Positions 27,712 through 37,142 of a stretch of DNA of 64,000 bases are shown in pieces. The position numbers and the translations under genes were made by a program. Below the pieces are notes generated by a model. It made no database searches. It had not been told where the DNA came from and was given only the letters and a program-made list of their open reading frames with translations. The stretch comes from Labrenzia sp. 011 (GTDB taxonomy: Bacteria > Pseudomonadota > Alphaproteobacteria > Rhizobiales > Stappiaceae): the NCBI RefSeq assembly GCF_003075075.1, contig NZ_QCYM01000002.1, positions 1-64,000 of the forward strand. Reading direction: 5' to 3'. Every line of letters begins with the position of its first letter. Positions within the stretch are counted from its first letter, which is position 1.

Positions 27712-27855
27712 AACAGAGCAGTGTCCCAACGTTTGCTGTCTTTCCGCCGACAGCGCGCATTGAGCGGGGCCTTCGCATGGCGAGGCAAGGTCCGCGCGGG
27801 CTGCCGGGCGGCCACGGGTGTCGGCAAGTTATCCCGCCCCCTCGCAAACCCCGGT

Positions 27856-27871
27856 TACGTCAATTGACGTA
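27856..27871. promoter_or_regulatory. Perfect 16-bp palindrome upstream of urtA
   Basis: TACGTCAATTGACGTA is fully self-complementary and ends 109 bp before the urtA start. A perfect palindrome of this length is the expected form of a dimeric regulator site. Which protein binds it cannot be told from the window. Confidence 0.5.
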
Positions 27872-27980
27872 TGTTGCAGCGCGATCGTTCCGGCGCACGA
27901 TCCGTCCCCGACAGCGGCACTCCTTTCAGCCGCCAACCGCCGGCATGGGAACCGGCGGCGTCATGCACAAGGGGAACTCA

Positions 27981-29267
27981 ATGAAAAAGACCTTCACGAA
28001 ACTCGCTCTGGCAGGCCTGATGGCCTCCACGATCATCGGCGGCGCGGCCGCCCAGGAAGACACCATCAAGGTCGGCATCCTGCATTCGCTGTCCGGCACG
28101 ATGGCGATTTCGGAAACCACGCTGAAAGACGCCATGCTGATGCTCATCGAAGAGCAGAACAAGAAGGGCGGCCTTCTCGGCAAGAAGCTCGAGGCTGTCG
28201 TGGTCGACCCGGCGTCCGACTGGCCGCTGTTCGCCGAAAAGGCGCGTGAGCTCATCGAAGTCAACGGCGTCGATGCCGTCTTCGGTTGCTGGACGTCCGT
28301 TTCGCGCAAATCCGTCCTGCCGGTCTTCGAAGAGCTGAATTCCATTCTCTTCTACCCGGTCCAGTACGAAGGCGAAGAAAGCCAGCGCAACGTCTTCTAC
28401 ACGGGAGCGGCTCCGAACCAGCAGGCCATCCCGGCCGTCGACTACCTGATGAACGAGGAAGGCGTCGAGCGCTGGGTTCTGGCCGGCACCGACTATGTCT
28501 ATCCGCGCACGACCAACAAGATCCTCGAAGCCTACCTCAAGTCCAAGGGCGTGGCCGAAGAAGACATCATGATCAACTACACGCCGTTCGGTCATTCCGA
28601 CTGGCAGACGATCGTGTCCGACATCAAGACCTTCGGTTCGGCAGGCAAGAAGACCGCCGTGGTCTCCACCATCAACGGCGACGCCAATGTTCCCTTCTAC
28701 AAGGAACTGGGCAACGCCGGCATCAAGGCTGAAGACATTCCGGTCGTCGCCTTCTCCGTGGGTGAAGAGGAGCTTGCCGGTCTCGACACGGCGCCGCTCG
28801 TCGGCCATCTGGCCGCCTGGAACTACTTCCAGTCCGCCGACACCGATGCCAATGCCGAGTTCATCGAAACCTGGCAGGCCTATGTCGGTGACGACAACCG
28901 GGTGACCAACGATCCGATGGAAGCCCATTTCATCGGCTTCAACATGTGGGTCGAAGCGGTCGAAAAGGCCGGCACCACCGATCCGGATGCGGTCATCGAC
29001 GCCATCGTCGGCGTCAGCGTCCCGAACCTGACCGGCGGTTACTCGGCGATGATGCCGAACCACCACATCACCAAGCCGGTGCTGATCGGTGAGATCCAGG
29101 ATGACGGCCAGTTCGAGACCGTCTGGGAAACCTCCGGCCTGGTGGTCGGCGACGCATGGTCCGATTACCTGGATGGTTCCAAGGACCTGATTTCCGATTG
29201 GCGCGCGCCCCTGTCCTGCGGCAACTTCAACACCGTGACCGGCAAGTGCGGCGGTTCCGGCTCCTGA
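27981..29267 (+). CDS. urtA: Urea ABC transporter substrate-binding protein UrtA
   Basis: A 428-residue periplasmic protein; ATG 27981 follows AGGGG with about 7 nt spacing. Signal peptide about 1-25 (cleaved at GGAAAQED). The mature protein is a type I binding fold with the UrtA-specific blocks KVGILHSLSGTMAISE, FGCWTSVSRKSVLPVFEE, LFYPVQYEGEE and YVYPRTTNKI. It captures urea (and short-chain amides in some species) for UrtBC. A strong hairpin follows the stop, usual for making the binding protein in excess over the membrane parts. No urease genes lie in this window. Confidence 0.94.
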   Translation: MKKTFTKLALAGLMASTIIGGAAAQEDTIKVGILHSLSGTMAISETTLKDAMLMLIEEQNKKGGLLGKKLEAVVVDPASDWPLFAEKARELIEVNGVDAVFGCWTSVSRKSVLPVFEELNSILFYPVQYEGEESQRNVFYTGAAPNQQAIPAVDYLMNEEGVERWVLAGTDYVYPRTTNKILEAYLKSKGVAEEDIMINYTPFGHSDWQTIVSDIKTFGSAGKKTAVVSTINGDANVPFYKELGNAGIKAEDIPVVAFSVGEEELAGLDTAPLVGHLAAWNYFQSADTDANAEFIETWQAYVGDDNRVTNDPMEAHFIGFNMWVEAVEKAGTTDPDAVIDAIVGVSVPNLTGGYSAMMPNHHITKPVLIGEIQDDGQFETVWETSGLVVGDAWSDYLDGSKDLISDWRAPLSCGNFNTVTGKCGGSGS

Positions 29268-29282
29268 CGGAAAGACACGGCA

Positions 29283-29309
29283 GGGACGGGCTTTCATCAA
29301 GCCCGTCCC
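29283..29309 (+). terminator. Strong stem-loop between urtA and urtB
   Basis: A perfect 11-bp GC-rich stem (29283-29293 with 29299-29309) with a 5-nt loop lies 16 bp after the urtA stop, followed by only a short T-run. It probably attenuates transcription into urtBCDE or stabilises the urtA message. Confidence 0.65.
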
Positions 29310-29430
29310 GACTATCGTTTCCGATCCCGGCTCTGCGTTCCCTCACCTTCCTTCCGACTGGAGAGGGCCCGGGGGCGGTCTTCCAAACCCCTCAAGCGCC
29401 AAGAAAACCAACCCTCGCAAGGCGGACACG

Positions 29431-31053
29431 ATGTCCCTTCTGAAATCATTCCTTCTGTTTATCGGCCTGATGGCCTGCGCCGTGAGCGGGCCGAGTTTCG
29501 CCCAGTCGGACGCGGAAGCCCTGCGCCCGCTGATCAACGATCTGGCGAAGGGCAAATACGCCGAGACCGAAAAACAGATCGGCGAGCTCGTCGCGACCGG
29601 CGACCCTGCGGTCGCTCCCGCCCTGGAGGCGCTCGGCGAAGGCGACCTGTACTTTCGCAAGTCGGACCGCATGGTGTTCATCGCCCATAAGGCCGGCAAG
29701 GGCTACGCGCTCACGGATCCTCTGACGCTGGAACCCGCCGGAGAGGCGGGCCGCCGCGAGGTGACCAAGATCAAGGTCAACAACAAGCTGCGGCGGGTGC
29801 TGCGCTCCGCCCTCGGATCGCTTACCCTGATGGCGGCGGATCCGCAGGTTCGCCAGGCGGCCGCGCAGGCAATCTTCAAGGCACAGGATCCGGAAGGCAT
29901 AGACGCGCTGAATGCGGCGCTGGCAGCGGAGACCGACGACGGCGTGCGCAAGGTCATGGAAGAGGCCCGGGCCGCCGCGGTGCTGAATTCCGATCTTGAC
30001 GATGCGCAGAAACTGGAAGCCGTCCGGACCCTCTCTGACATGGGCAACCGGGACGCCCTGTCCCTGCTGATCGGGGTTCAGTCCTCCGCCGACGGCGCGG
30101 TGCGCGACGCGGCTACCCAGGCCATAACCAAGATCCGCAAATCCATTGCCGCCTGGGACGCGGCGCAGAACATCTGGTACGGCCTGTCGCTCGGATCGGT
30201 GCTGCTTCTGGCGGCCATCGGCCTGGCGATCACATTCGGCGTCATGGGGGTCATCAACATGGCCCATGGCGAAATGGTGATGATCGGCGCCTATGTCACC
30301 TTCGTGGTGCAGGAACTGATCCGCACTTCGGCCCCCGGCCTCTTCGACTATTCGCTGTTCATCGCCCTGCCCCTGGCCTTCCTGGCCTCCGGCCTGATCG
30401 GTGTGGCCATCGAGCGCGGCGTGATCCGCTGGCTTTACGGACGCCCGCTGGAGACACTGCTCGCCACCTGGGGGATCTCGCTGATCCTGCAGCAGGCCGT
30501 GCGCTCCATTTTCGGACCGACCAACCGGGAAGTCGGCAATCCGGAATGGATGTCGGGGGCCTTCGAGATCGGTCAGATGACCATCACCTATAACCGCATG
30601 TGGATCATCGTCTTCGCCATGCTGGTCTTCACCGGTCTGATGCTGGTGCTGAAGAAGACGCCGTTCGGGCTTTACACCCGCGCCGTCACGCAGAACCGGC
30701 GCATGGCCGCCTCCATGGGCATCCGCACCCCCTGGGTCGACGCGATGACCTTCGGTCTCGGCTCCGGCATCGCCGGCATCGCCGGCGTCGCCCTGTCGCA
30801 GATCGACAACGTCTCCCCCAATCTCGGCCAGGGCTACATCATCGACAGTTTCATGGTGGTGGTCTTCGGCGGGGTAGGAAACCTGTGGGGCACGCTGGTC
30901 GGGGCCATGACCCTTGGCATCGTCAACAAGTTCCTCGAGCCCTATGCCGGCGCCGTGCTCGGCAAGATCTTCGTGCTCGTGATCATCATTCTGTTTATCC
31001 AAAAGCGTCCACGGGGCCTCTTCGCCCTCAAGGGCCGGGCAGTTGAAGCATGA
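29431..31053 (+). CDS. urtB: Urea ABC transporter permease UrtB
   Basis: A 540-residue permease of the LivH family. Residues 1-24 are a signal peptide, followed by about 215 residues of extracytoplasmic helical repeats (alternating A/D/L-rich helices such as PQVRQAAAQAIF and DAVRDAATQAI-like units), a usual UrtB extension. About eight membrane helices follow from residue 250, with GVMGVINMAHGEMVMIGAY as the family hallmark and VVVFGGVGNLWGTLVGA near the end. The stop overlaps the urtC start. Confidence 0.93.
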   Translation: MSLLKSFLLFIGLMACAVSGPSFAQSDAEALRPLINDLAKGKYAETEKQIGELVATGDPAVAPALEALGEGDLYFRKSDRMVFIAHKAGKGYALTDPLTLEPAGEAGRREVTKIKVNNKLRRVLRSALGSLTLMAADPQVRQAAAQAIFKAQDPEGIDALNAALAAETDDGVRKVMEEARAAAVLNSDLDDAQKLEAVRTLSDMGNRDALSLLIGVQSSADGAVRDAATQAITKIRKSIAAWDAAQNIWYGLSLGSVLLLAAIGLAITFGVMGVINMAHGEMVMIGAYVTFVVQELIRTSAPGLFDYSLFIALPLAFLASGLIGVAIERGVIRWLYGRPLETLLATWGISLILQQAVRSIFGPTNREVGNPEWMSGAFEIGQMTITYNRMWIIVFAMLVFTGLMLVLKKTPFGLYTRAVTQNRRMAASMGIRTPWVDAMTFGLGSGIAGIAGVALSQIDNVSPNLGQGYIIDSFMVVVFGGVGNLWGTLVGAMTLGIVNKFLEPYAGAVLGKIFVLVIIILFIQKRPRGLFALKGRAVEA

Positions 31054-32279
31054 TGTCCTCGTTTCTCTTCCGCGCCATGGATGCCCGTGCCGGTATCTTC
31101 CTGGCGATCATGGCCGCGGTGATCATCCTGATCCCCGCCGGAAACCTCCTGGTTCCGGAAGGCTCCGCCTTCCACGTGCCGAACTACGCGCTCACGCTGA
31201 TGGGCAAATATCTGACATATGCCCTGCTTGCGCTGGCAGTGGACCTCGTGTGGGGCTATTGCGGCATTCTCTCGCTCGGCCACGCCGCGTTCTTCGCCCT
31301 CGGCGGCTATGCCATGGGCATGTATCTGATGCGCCAGATCGGCACGCGCGGCGTCTATGGCGATCCGAATCTGCCCGATTTCATGGTGTTCCTGAACTGG
31401 CAGGAGCTGCCGTGGTACTGGTACGGCTTCGACATGTTCTGGTTCGCCGCCCTCATGGTGCTGCTGGTGCCCGGTTTCCTGGCCTTTGTCTTCGGCTGGT
31501 TCGCCTTCCGCTCGCGCGTCACCGGCGTCTATCTGTCCATCATCACCCAGGCGCTCACCTATGCGCTTCTGCTTGCCTTCTTCCGCAACGACATGGGATT
31601 TGGCGGCAACAACGGCCTGACTGATTTCAAGGATATCCTGGGCTTCAACATCCAGGCCGACACGACCCGCGCCGGGCTGTTCGTGGCCTCGGGGCTGGCG
31701 CTGGTAATCTGTTTCATCATCTGCCGTTCGATCACCCGTTCAAAGCTGGGCAAGGTCCTTGTGGCCGTGCGCGACGCGGAAAGCCGCACGCGGTTTCTCG
31801 GCTACCGGGTGGAACACTACAAGCTGTTCGTGTGGACCCTTTCGGCCATGATGGCCGGTATCGCCGGCGCGCTTTATGTGCCCCAGGTCGGCATCATCAA
31901 TCCGGGCGAATTCGACCCGGCCAACTCGATCGAAGTGGTGATCTGGGTCGCCGTCGGCGGACGCGGCACGCTGGTGGGCGCGGTCCTCGGCGCAGTTCTG
32001 GTGAATTTCGCCAAGACATGGTTCACCGGCGCGCTGCCCGACATCTGGCTGTTCGCGCTGGGTGGTCTCTTCGTGTTCGTCACCCTGTTCCTGCCCAAGG
32101 GCATCGTGGGCACCTTCAGTCAGGGCTGGACGGCGCTGCGGCAGCGCAGGATTTCGCAGGCCCTGGAAGCCGGCTCCGGCGAAGCTCCCGATGCACCGCC
32201 GCACTCGCCATCCGCACCGGCAAATGTGACCCATGCGACCCCGGCGCCGAAGGCGACCGACCCCCAGCCAGCGGAGTAG
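31050..32279 (+). CDS. urtC: Urea ABC transporter permease UrtC
   Basis: A 409-residue LivM-type inner-membrane permease, starting at the ATGATG that overlaps the urtB stop. About ten hydrophobic segments are present. DLVWGYCGILSLGHAAFFALGGY and WVAVGGRGTLVGAVLGA are the family signatures. The last 45 or so residues are a hydrophilic P/A/T-rich tail (PPHSPSAPANVTHATPAPK) beyond the usual end. It forms the pore with UrtB. Confidence 0.93.
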   Translation: MMSSFLFRAMDARAGIFLAIMAAVIILIPAGNLLVPEGSAFHVPNYALTLMGKYLTYALLALAVDLVWGYCGILSLGHAAFFALGGYAMGMYLMRQIGTRGVYGDPNLPDFMVFLNWQELPWYWYGFDMFWFAALMVLLVPGFLAFVFGWFAFRSRVTGVYLSIITQALTYALLLAFFRNDMGFGGNNGLTDFKDILGFNIQADTTRAGLFVASGLALVICFIICRSITRSKLGKVLVAVRDAESRTRFLGYRVEHYKLFVWTLSAMMAGIAGALYVPQVGIINPGEFDPANSIEVVIWVAVGGRGTLVGAVLGAVLVNFAKTWFTGALPDIWLFALGGLFVFVTLFLPKGIVGTFSQGWTALRQRRISQALEAGSGEAPDAPPHSPSAPANVTHATPAPKATDPQPAE

Positions 32280-32283
32280 GACC

Positions 32284-33030
32284 ATGGCCAGAGCATCCAG
32301 TCTTCTTTATCTCGACGGCGTGTCGGTCTCCTTCGACGGTTTCAAGGCGCTGAACGAACTGTCGCTGACCATCGGGCCGGGCGAAATGCGCGCCATCATC
32401 GGCCCCAATGGTGCCGGCAAGACCACCATGATGGACGTCATCACCGGCAAGACCAGGCCGGACAGCGGCGAGGTCTATTTCGACGGCACCATCGACCTCA
32501 CCGGCGAGGACGAAGCCTCCATCGCCGAAATGGGCATCGGCCGGAAGTTCCAGAAACCGACTGTCTTTGAGAGTCATACGGTGTGGGACAATCTGGAGCT
32601 CGCGCTCAAGGCGCCGCGCGGACCGTTCGCGACCCTGTTTCATGTCATATCCGGCGGCGAGAGGAAGCGGATCGAGCATCTGCTCGACCTGATCCGTCTT
32701 GGTGGCAAACGCGACGATCTGGCCGCCAATCTCAGTCACGGCCAGAAGCAATGGCTGGAAATCGGCATGTTGCTGGCCCAGGACCCGAAACTGCTTCTTG
32801 TCGACGAACCGGCAGCCGGCATGACCGATGCCGAGACCGCCGAAACCGCGGAACTCTTGAAGGATATCGCCAATGACCATTCAGTCGTCGTGGTCGAGCA
32901 CGACATGGTGTTTGTTCGTTCCCTGGGTGTCAAGGTCACGGTCCTTCATGAAGGATCCGTGCTTGCCGAGGGATCCCTCGACCACGTCTCAGCCAATGAT
33001 CGGGTCGTCGAAGTTTATCTGGGACGGTGA
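32284..33030 (+). CDS. urtD: Urea ABC transporter ATP-binding protein UrtD
   Basis: A 248-residue ATPase starting at ATG 32284, 4 bp after the urtC stop; a longer in-frame start inside urtC was rejected. Walker A is GPNGAGKTT (about 40-48). The signature is LSHGQKQWLEIGMLLA, with H in place of the usual G, a UrtD/LivG-type variation. Walker B is LLLVDEPAAGM. The C-terminal end AEGSLDHVSANDRVVEVYLGR is typical of LivG-like proteins. Confidence 0.93.
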   Translation: MARASSLLYLDGVSVSFDGFKALNELSLTIGPGEMRAIIGPNGAGKTTMMDVITGKTRPDSGEVYFDGTIDLTGEDEASIAEMGIGRKFQKPTVFESHTVWDNLELALKAPRGPFATLFHVISGGERKRIEHLLDLIRLGGKRDDLAANLSHGQKQWLEIGMLLAQDPKLLLVDEPAAGMTDAETAETAELLKDIANDHSVVVVEHDMVFVRSLGVKVTVLHEGSVLAEGSLDHVSANDRVVEVYLGR

Positions 33031-33130
33031 AGACTCCGCATGACTGCCATCTTCATCCAACCGCGAAGCCGCGTTGAAAAACAGAGTCCGGAACGCCCTC
33101 CAAGGGCTTATGTCCGTTAGGTCAGAAATC

Positions 33131-33826
33131 ATGCTGCAAGTTGACAATATCGATCTTTACTATGGCGCGGCCCAGGCCCTCAAGAAGGTGTCGCTCAGCG
33201 CCGAAGTCGGCAAGGTCACCTGCCTGATGGGCCGCAACGGGGTCGGCAAGACCTCCACCCTGCGCGCGGTCGCCGGGCAGCATGGCATTTCCTCCGGCAG
33301 GATCGTCTGGGAAGGCGAGGACATCTCCTCCCTGCCCGCACACGCCCGCGCCAGAAAGGGTATCGCCGTTGTCCCGCAAGGCCGGGAAATCTTCCCGCTG
33401 CTGTCGGTGAAGGAGAACCTTGAAACCGGCTACGCGCCGATCGCGCGGCGGGACAGGTTCATTCCCGAAACCATCTTCGAACTCTTCCCGGTGCTGAAGG
33501 ATATGCTGAGCCGGCGCGGGGGCGATCTGTCCGGGGGACAGCAGCAGCAGCTGGCCATCGCCAGGGCTCTGGTCACAAGGCCGAAGCTTCTCGTGCTGGA
33601 CGAGCCGACCGAAGGCATACAGCCCTCGATCATCAAGGATATCGGCCGCGCCATTTCCTGGCTGCGCGACCAGGGCACAATGGCGATCGTGCTGGTGGAG
33701 CAATATTTCGAATTCGCCCGGGATCTGGCCGACGACTACGCGGTAATGGACCGGGGCGAAATCGTTCTGTCGGGAACCGGGGCGGATCTGTCGGAAACCG
33801 AAGTCCGGCGCTTTCTGACGGTTTAG
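33131..33826 (+). CDS. urtE: Urea ABC transporter ATP-binding protein UrtE
   Basis: LivF-like ATPase of 231 residues. Walker A GRNGVGKTS (about 34-42), signature LSGGQQQQLAIARAL, Walker B LLVLDEPTEGIQPSII. ATG 33131 gives the family-standard N-terminus (MLQVDNIDLYYG); ATG 33110, with AGGG just upstream, would add seven residues and is a fair alternative. It is the last urt gene, 100 bp after urtD, and no urease gene follows. Confidence 0.92.
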   Translation: MLQVDNIDLYYGAAQALKKVSLSAEVGKVTCLMGRNGVGKTSTLRAVAGQHGISSGRIVWEGEDISSLPAHARARKGIAVVPQGREIFPLLSVKENLETGYAPIARRDRFIPETIFELFPVLKDMLSRRGGDLSGGQQQQLAIARALVTRPKLLVLDEPTEGIQPSIIKDIGRAISWLRDQGTMAIVLVEQYFEFARDLADDYAVMDRGEIVLSGTGADLSETEVRRFLTV

Positions 33827-34026
33827 GGCGCGCTCCCTTGCAGGCCATGCTGCAAGCGAACTCCCGGGGCGTCGCGAAACGGAAATCCGGGATCGGCTCC
33901 CGGCGCCACGTCTGACGGGGGACGATTGCGCGGTCGCACGCGCGCCGCAGGGTTTGACGAACCGGACCTGATTGGTAGGGTGCGGGCGCAAGATCATCCC
34001 GCCTGACCTCTCCGATACGGATCGCC

Positions 34027-35331
34027 ATGCCCACCCCCCTTCCCGAAGATGCCATCGCCGCAATCACGCATGCGGTAGACACCTCCTTTGAAAAACAGGT
34101 TGCCTTCCTGCAGGAAATCGTCCGCGCCCCGTCCCTGCGCGGAGCGGAAGCAGGCGTTCAGGGTATCGTGGCGCAAGCGCTGAAGGCGCGGGGGTTCGAG
34201 GTCGAGACCTATCCGGTCGACGCGGAAGCGCTGAAAGACCATCCGGCCTATTCACCGGCAACCATCGACTACGCGGGCACCTTCAATGTCAGCGGCCGCA
34301 AACAGCCGACCGGCACATCCGGCCGCTCGCTGATCCTGAACGCCCATGTGGATGTGGTGCCGACCGCCAATCCGGATCACTGGACACATCCACCGTTTGC
34401 CGCGGTCCGCGAGGGCGACTGGCTTTACGGGCGCGGCGCCGGTGACATGAAGGCGGGGCTTGCGGCCAATCTCTTTGCGGTGGAGGCGATCGAGGCGGCC
34501 GGGTTCCAGCTCCGGGCGCCATTGGAATTCCAGTCCGTCATCGACGAGGAAGTCACCGGTAACGGCACGGCCGCGGCCATCCTTCGCGGCGCATCGGCCG
34601 ATGCCGTCCTTATTCCCGAGCCGACGGATGAGGACGTCATCTTCGCCAATTCCGGTGTCATCAAGTTCCGGATCACGGTTCAGGGCGTGTCCGCCCATCC
34701 CCGCGAGCCGGCCTCCGGCCTGAGCGCCATTGAAGCCGCATTTCTCGTCATCGACGGACTGAAGGCGCTGGAAACACGCTGGAACGGCGAGAAACACCGC
34801 CATCCCGGCTTTGACCTCCTGGGCAATCCGGCCAGCCTCAATATCGGCACCATTCACGGTGGGGAATGGCCGGCCTCAATCCCCTTCGAGTGCAAGCTCG
34901 AAGGCCGCATCGGGTTCTATCCGGGAGACAAAGTGGCGGACAGGATCGCGGACTTCGAAAAGGCCCTTGAAAGCCTCTGCCGCGAGGATCCGCGCCTGGC
35001 GAAGGCCGCGCCGAAGCTGGAGTGGATCGGCACCTGTCAGGCCGGATACCGGCTGGAGGAAGGTTCGGCGGCGGAAGAGGTGCTTTCCGCCGCCCATGAA
35101 CAGGTGACCGGCTCCGCGCTGCGCCGGTCGATCATGGCCTGCTACCTGGATGCCGCGCTCTACATGAACCACTGCGACACTCCCGCCCTCACCTATGGTC
35201 CGCTCACCCGCAACATTCACGGTATCGACGAATGCGTGAACCTGCCGTCGCTGAAACGGGTGACCCGGACGATCGCCCTGTTTACCGCCCGATGGTGCGG
35301 CATTTCGCCAATAGAGAGGCCGTCCGGCTGA
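34027..35331 (+). CDS. M20-family deacylase (ArgE/DapE-like)
   Basis: A 434-residue zinc metallopeptidase-fold hydrolase of the ArgE/DapE family. Metal-ligand blocks are LNAHVDVVP (His, with Asp), GRGAGDMKAG (bridging Asp), IDEEVTGNGT (catalytic Glu and metal Glu), and a C-terminal His in TRNIHGIDE. A lid/dimerisation domain occupies about 220-340. It could remove an acyl group from an amino acid or dipeptide; the substrate is not evident. It stands alone between urtE (200 bp) and ugd (130 bp). Confidence 0.85.
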   Translation: MPTPLPEDAIAAITHAVDTSFEKQVAFLQEIVRAPSLRGAEAGVQGIVAQALKARGFEVETYPVDAEALKDHPAYSPATIDYAGTFNVSGRKQPTGTSGRSLILNAHVDVVPTANPDHWTHPPFAAVREGDWLYGRGAGDMKAGLAANLFAVEAIEAAGFQLRAPLEFQSVIDEEVTGNGTAAAILRGASADAVLIPEPTDEDVIFANSGVIKFRITVQGVSAHPREPASGLSAIEAAFLVIDGLKALETRWNGEKHRHPGFDLLGNPASLNIGTIHGGEWPASIPFECKLEGRIGFYPGDKVADRIADFEKALESLCREDPRLAKAAPKLEWIGTCQAGYRLEEGSAAEEVLSAAHEQVTGSALRRSIMACYLDAALYMNHCDTPALTYGPLTRNIHGIDECVNLPSLKRVTRTIALFTARWCGISPIERPSG

Positions 35332-35461
35332 TCTTCGGGCAAGCCGATTGATTGCCGGGGCAAAAGCCGGTACCAACGCGCTCGAATCGAGTTTCCGGCT
35401 CCGGCGGTCCAATGCAGCTCCGCCCGGCCGACAAGGACACTGAAAAACTTTAGGACTTGCC

Positions 35462-36769
35462 ATGCGCGTTGCAATGATTGGGACCGGTTACGTCGGTCTG
35501 GTTTCGGGAACCTGCTTTGCCGATTTCGGCCATGTGGTGACTTGTATCGACAAGGACGCCGGCAAGATCGACGCCCTCAATGCCGGCACGATCCCGATCT
35601 TCGAACCGGGGCTCCAGGACCTCGTTGCCAAGAACGTCGCGGAAGAGCGGCTGTTTTTCACCACGGAACCGGATGACGCCATCCGGGAGGCGGATGCGGT
35701 CTTCATTGCGGTGGGCACGCCGACCCGCCGGGGCGACGGACACGCGGATCTTTCCTACGTCTATTCGGCGGCGGAGGAAATCGCCGGGCTGATCAACGGG
35801 TTCACGGTGATCGTGACCAAGTCGACCGTTCCGGTGGGAACCGGCGACGAGGTCGAGGCCATTGTCCGCCGGACCAATCCGGAGGCCAGGTTCGCCGTGG
35901 TTTCCAACCCGGAATTCCTGCGTGAAGGCGCCGCGATCAACGATTTCAAGCGGCCCGACCGGGTTGTCGTGGGGACGGAAAGCGAAGAAGCCGTCGAGGT
36001 GATGCGGGAACTCTACCGTCCGCTCTATCTCAACGAGACGCCGATCATCGTCACGAAACGCCGGACATCCGAGCTGATCAAATATGCGGCGAACGCGTTT
36101 CTCGCCGTCAAGATCACCTTCATCAACGAAATCGCCGACCTGTGCGAAAAGGTCGGCGCCAATGTGCAGGAGGTTTCCAGAGGCATCGGACTGGACAACC
36201 GCATCGGCTCGAAGTTCCTGCATGCCGGTCCGGGATATGGCGGCTCCTGCTTTCCCAAGGACACGCTCGCGCTGTCCAGGATTGCCTCAGACGCCGGTTC
36301 CAGCCTGAAGATCATCGATTCTGTGATCGAGGTGAACGCGGCCCGCAAGAAAAAGATGGCCGACAAGGTCATCGACTTCATGGGAGGCGATGTCAACGGC
36401 AAGACCGTGGCGCTTCTCGGACTTGCCTTCAAACCCAATACCGATGACATGCGCGAAGCTCCGAGCATCGACATCGTCGAGAAACTGCAGGCTGCGGGCG
36501 CGAAAATCCGTGCCTACGACCCGGCCAGCATGGAAGAAGCCGGTCACATGATGAGCGACGTGCTGTTCTGCGACGGCCCCTACCACGCCATCGAGAATGC
36601 GGATGTGGTGGTGATCGTGACGGAATGGGACCAGTTCCGGGCATTGGATCTCGAACGAGTCAAGTCCCTGCTGAAAACACCCAGGGTCGTCGATCTGCGT
36701 AATATCTATACCCAGGACTACATGAACGCGCACGGGTTCGAGTACACCAGCGTCGGACGCAGTTACTGA
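35462..36769 (+). CDS. ugd: UDP-glucose 6-dehydrogenase
   Basis: Oxidises UDP-glucose to UDP-glucuronate for polysaccharide synthesis, using two NAD. The 435-residue protein has the N-terminal dinucleotide loop MIGTGYVGLVSGTCFADFGH (residues 5-24), STVPVGTG, the central domain with KYAANAFLAVKITFINE, and the catalytic cysteine in GPGYGGSCFPKDT (about 262). The C-terminal UDP-binding domain follows. Start ATG 35462 follows AGGA. The next plus-strand gene is a sugar transferase, fitting a role in surface polysaccharide. Confidence 0.93.
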   Translation: MRVAMIGTGYVGLVSGTCFADFGHVVTCIDKDAGKIDALNAGTIPIFEPGLQDLVAKNVAEERLFFTTEPDDAIREADAVFIAVGTPTRRGDGHADLSYVYSAAEEIAGLINGFTVIVTKSTVPVGTGDEVEAIVRRTNPEARFAVVSNPEFLREGAAINDFKRPDRVVVGTESEEAVEVMRELYRPLYLNETPIIVTKRRTSELIKYAANAFLAVKITFINEIADLCEKVGANVQEVSRGIGLDNRIGSKFLHAGPGYGGSCFPKDTLALSRIASDAGSSLKIIDSVIEVNAARKKKMADKVIDFMGGDVNGKTVALLGLAFKPNTDDMREAPSIDIVEKLQAAGAKIRAYDPASMEEAGHMMSDVLFCDGPYHAIENADVVVIVTEWDQFRALDLERVKSLLKTPRVVDLRNIYTQDYMNAHGFEYTSVGRSY

Positions 36770-36792
36770 TACCATCCCGCATGGGACGGATC

Positions 36793-36816
36793 GCCGCGAC
36801 ACCAGCCCGTCGCGGC
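36793..36816 (+). terminator. Stem-loop after ugd
   Basis: GCCGCGAC and GTCGCGGC (36793-36800 and 36809-36816) form a perfect 8-bp stem with an 8-nt loop, 23 bp after the ugd stop, without a T-tract. Confidence 0.45.
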
Positions 36817-37142
36817 GGCTCACCGACCGTCGAAGCGCAGCGGCAAACGCGGCCTGGCCGGGTCCTGTCCGGCTGTGGCATCCGAGGACTACACCCGGCC
36901 TTAAACGCCGGATTGCATTTTCCCTGTATTCCCGTGCGAAATGTTACCGATATTTAACGACAAGCACGCTTTCTTGATGTTGTCCAACCAGCGGCCACAT
37001 GGTATCCAAATCCTTAACGGACTAAAATTTTCCGTTTCTTGTTAATCATTTGTTTACCATGCCATAGCGCGAGCGAAAGCGACCGGATACTATGGATTTT
37101 GCAACCCCTTAATTCCCGTTTATTGGGTTGAGGCTGGCGAAG
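36817..37142. other. AT-rich leader region before the sugar transferase
   Basis: No gene is seen. From about 36900 the region becomes AT-rich and carries several TTAAC/TTTACC elements, including TTAA-N7-TTTAC at 37042-37057, which resembles a CtrA-type half-site pair. It probably holds the promoter and control sites of the 37143 gene. Confidence 0.45.

Larger units (their letters stand above)
27592..27980. other. Divergent control region between macA and urtA
   Basis: No gene is supported in these 389 bp; a long plus-strand frame running into urtA is only an N-terminal extension without a signal peptide. The stretch contains a nested stem-loop (27672-27711) and a perfect palindrome (27856-27871), described separately. 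No sigma-54 promoter of the TGGCAC-N5-TTGC type was found by eye. Confidence 0.6.

Noticed and set aside
27890..27930. Sigma-54 promoter before urtA (CGGCACTCCTTTCAGC)
   Set aside because: The -24 element is off by one base and the -12 TTGC is absent.
27672..27980. N-terminal extension of urtA
   Set aside because: The extension hides the signal peptide and contains inverted repeats and a palindrome; ATG 27981 has a proper ribosome-binding site.
35385..35400. tRNA T-arm-like string CTCGAATCGAG
   Set aside because: No flanking acceptor stem, anticodon arm or CCA end was found; it is a short chance inverted repeat between two genes.
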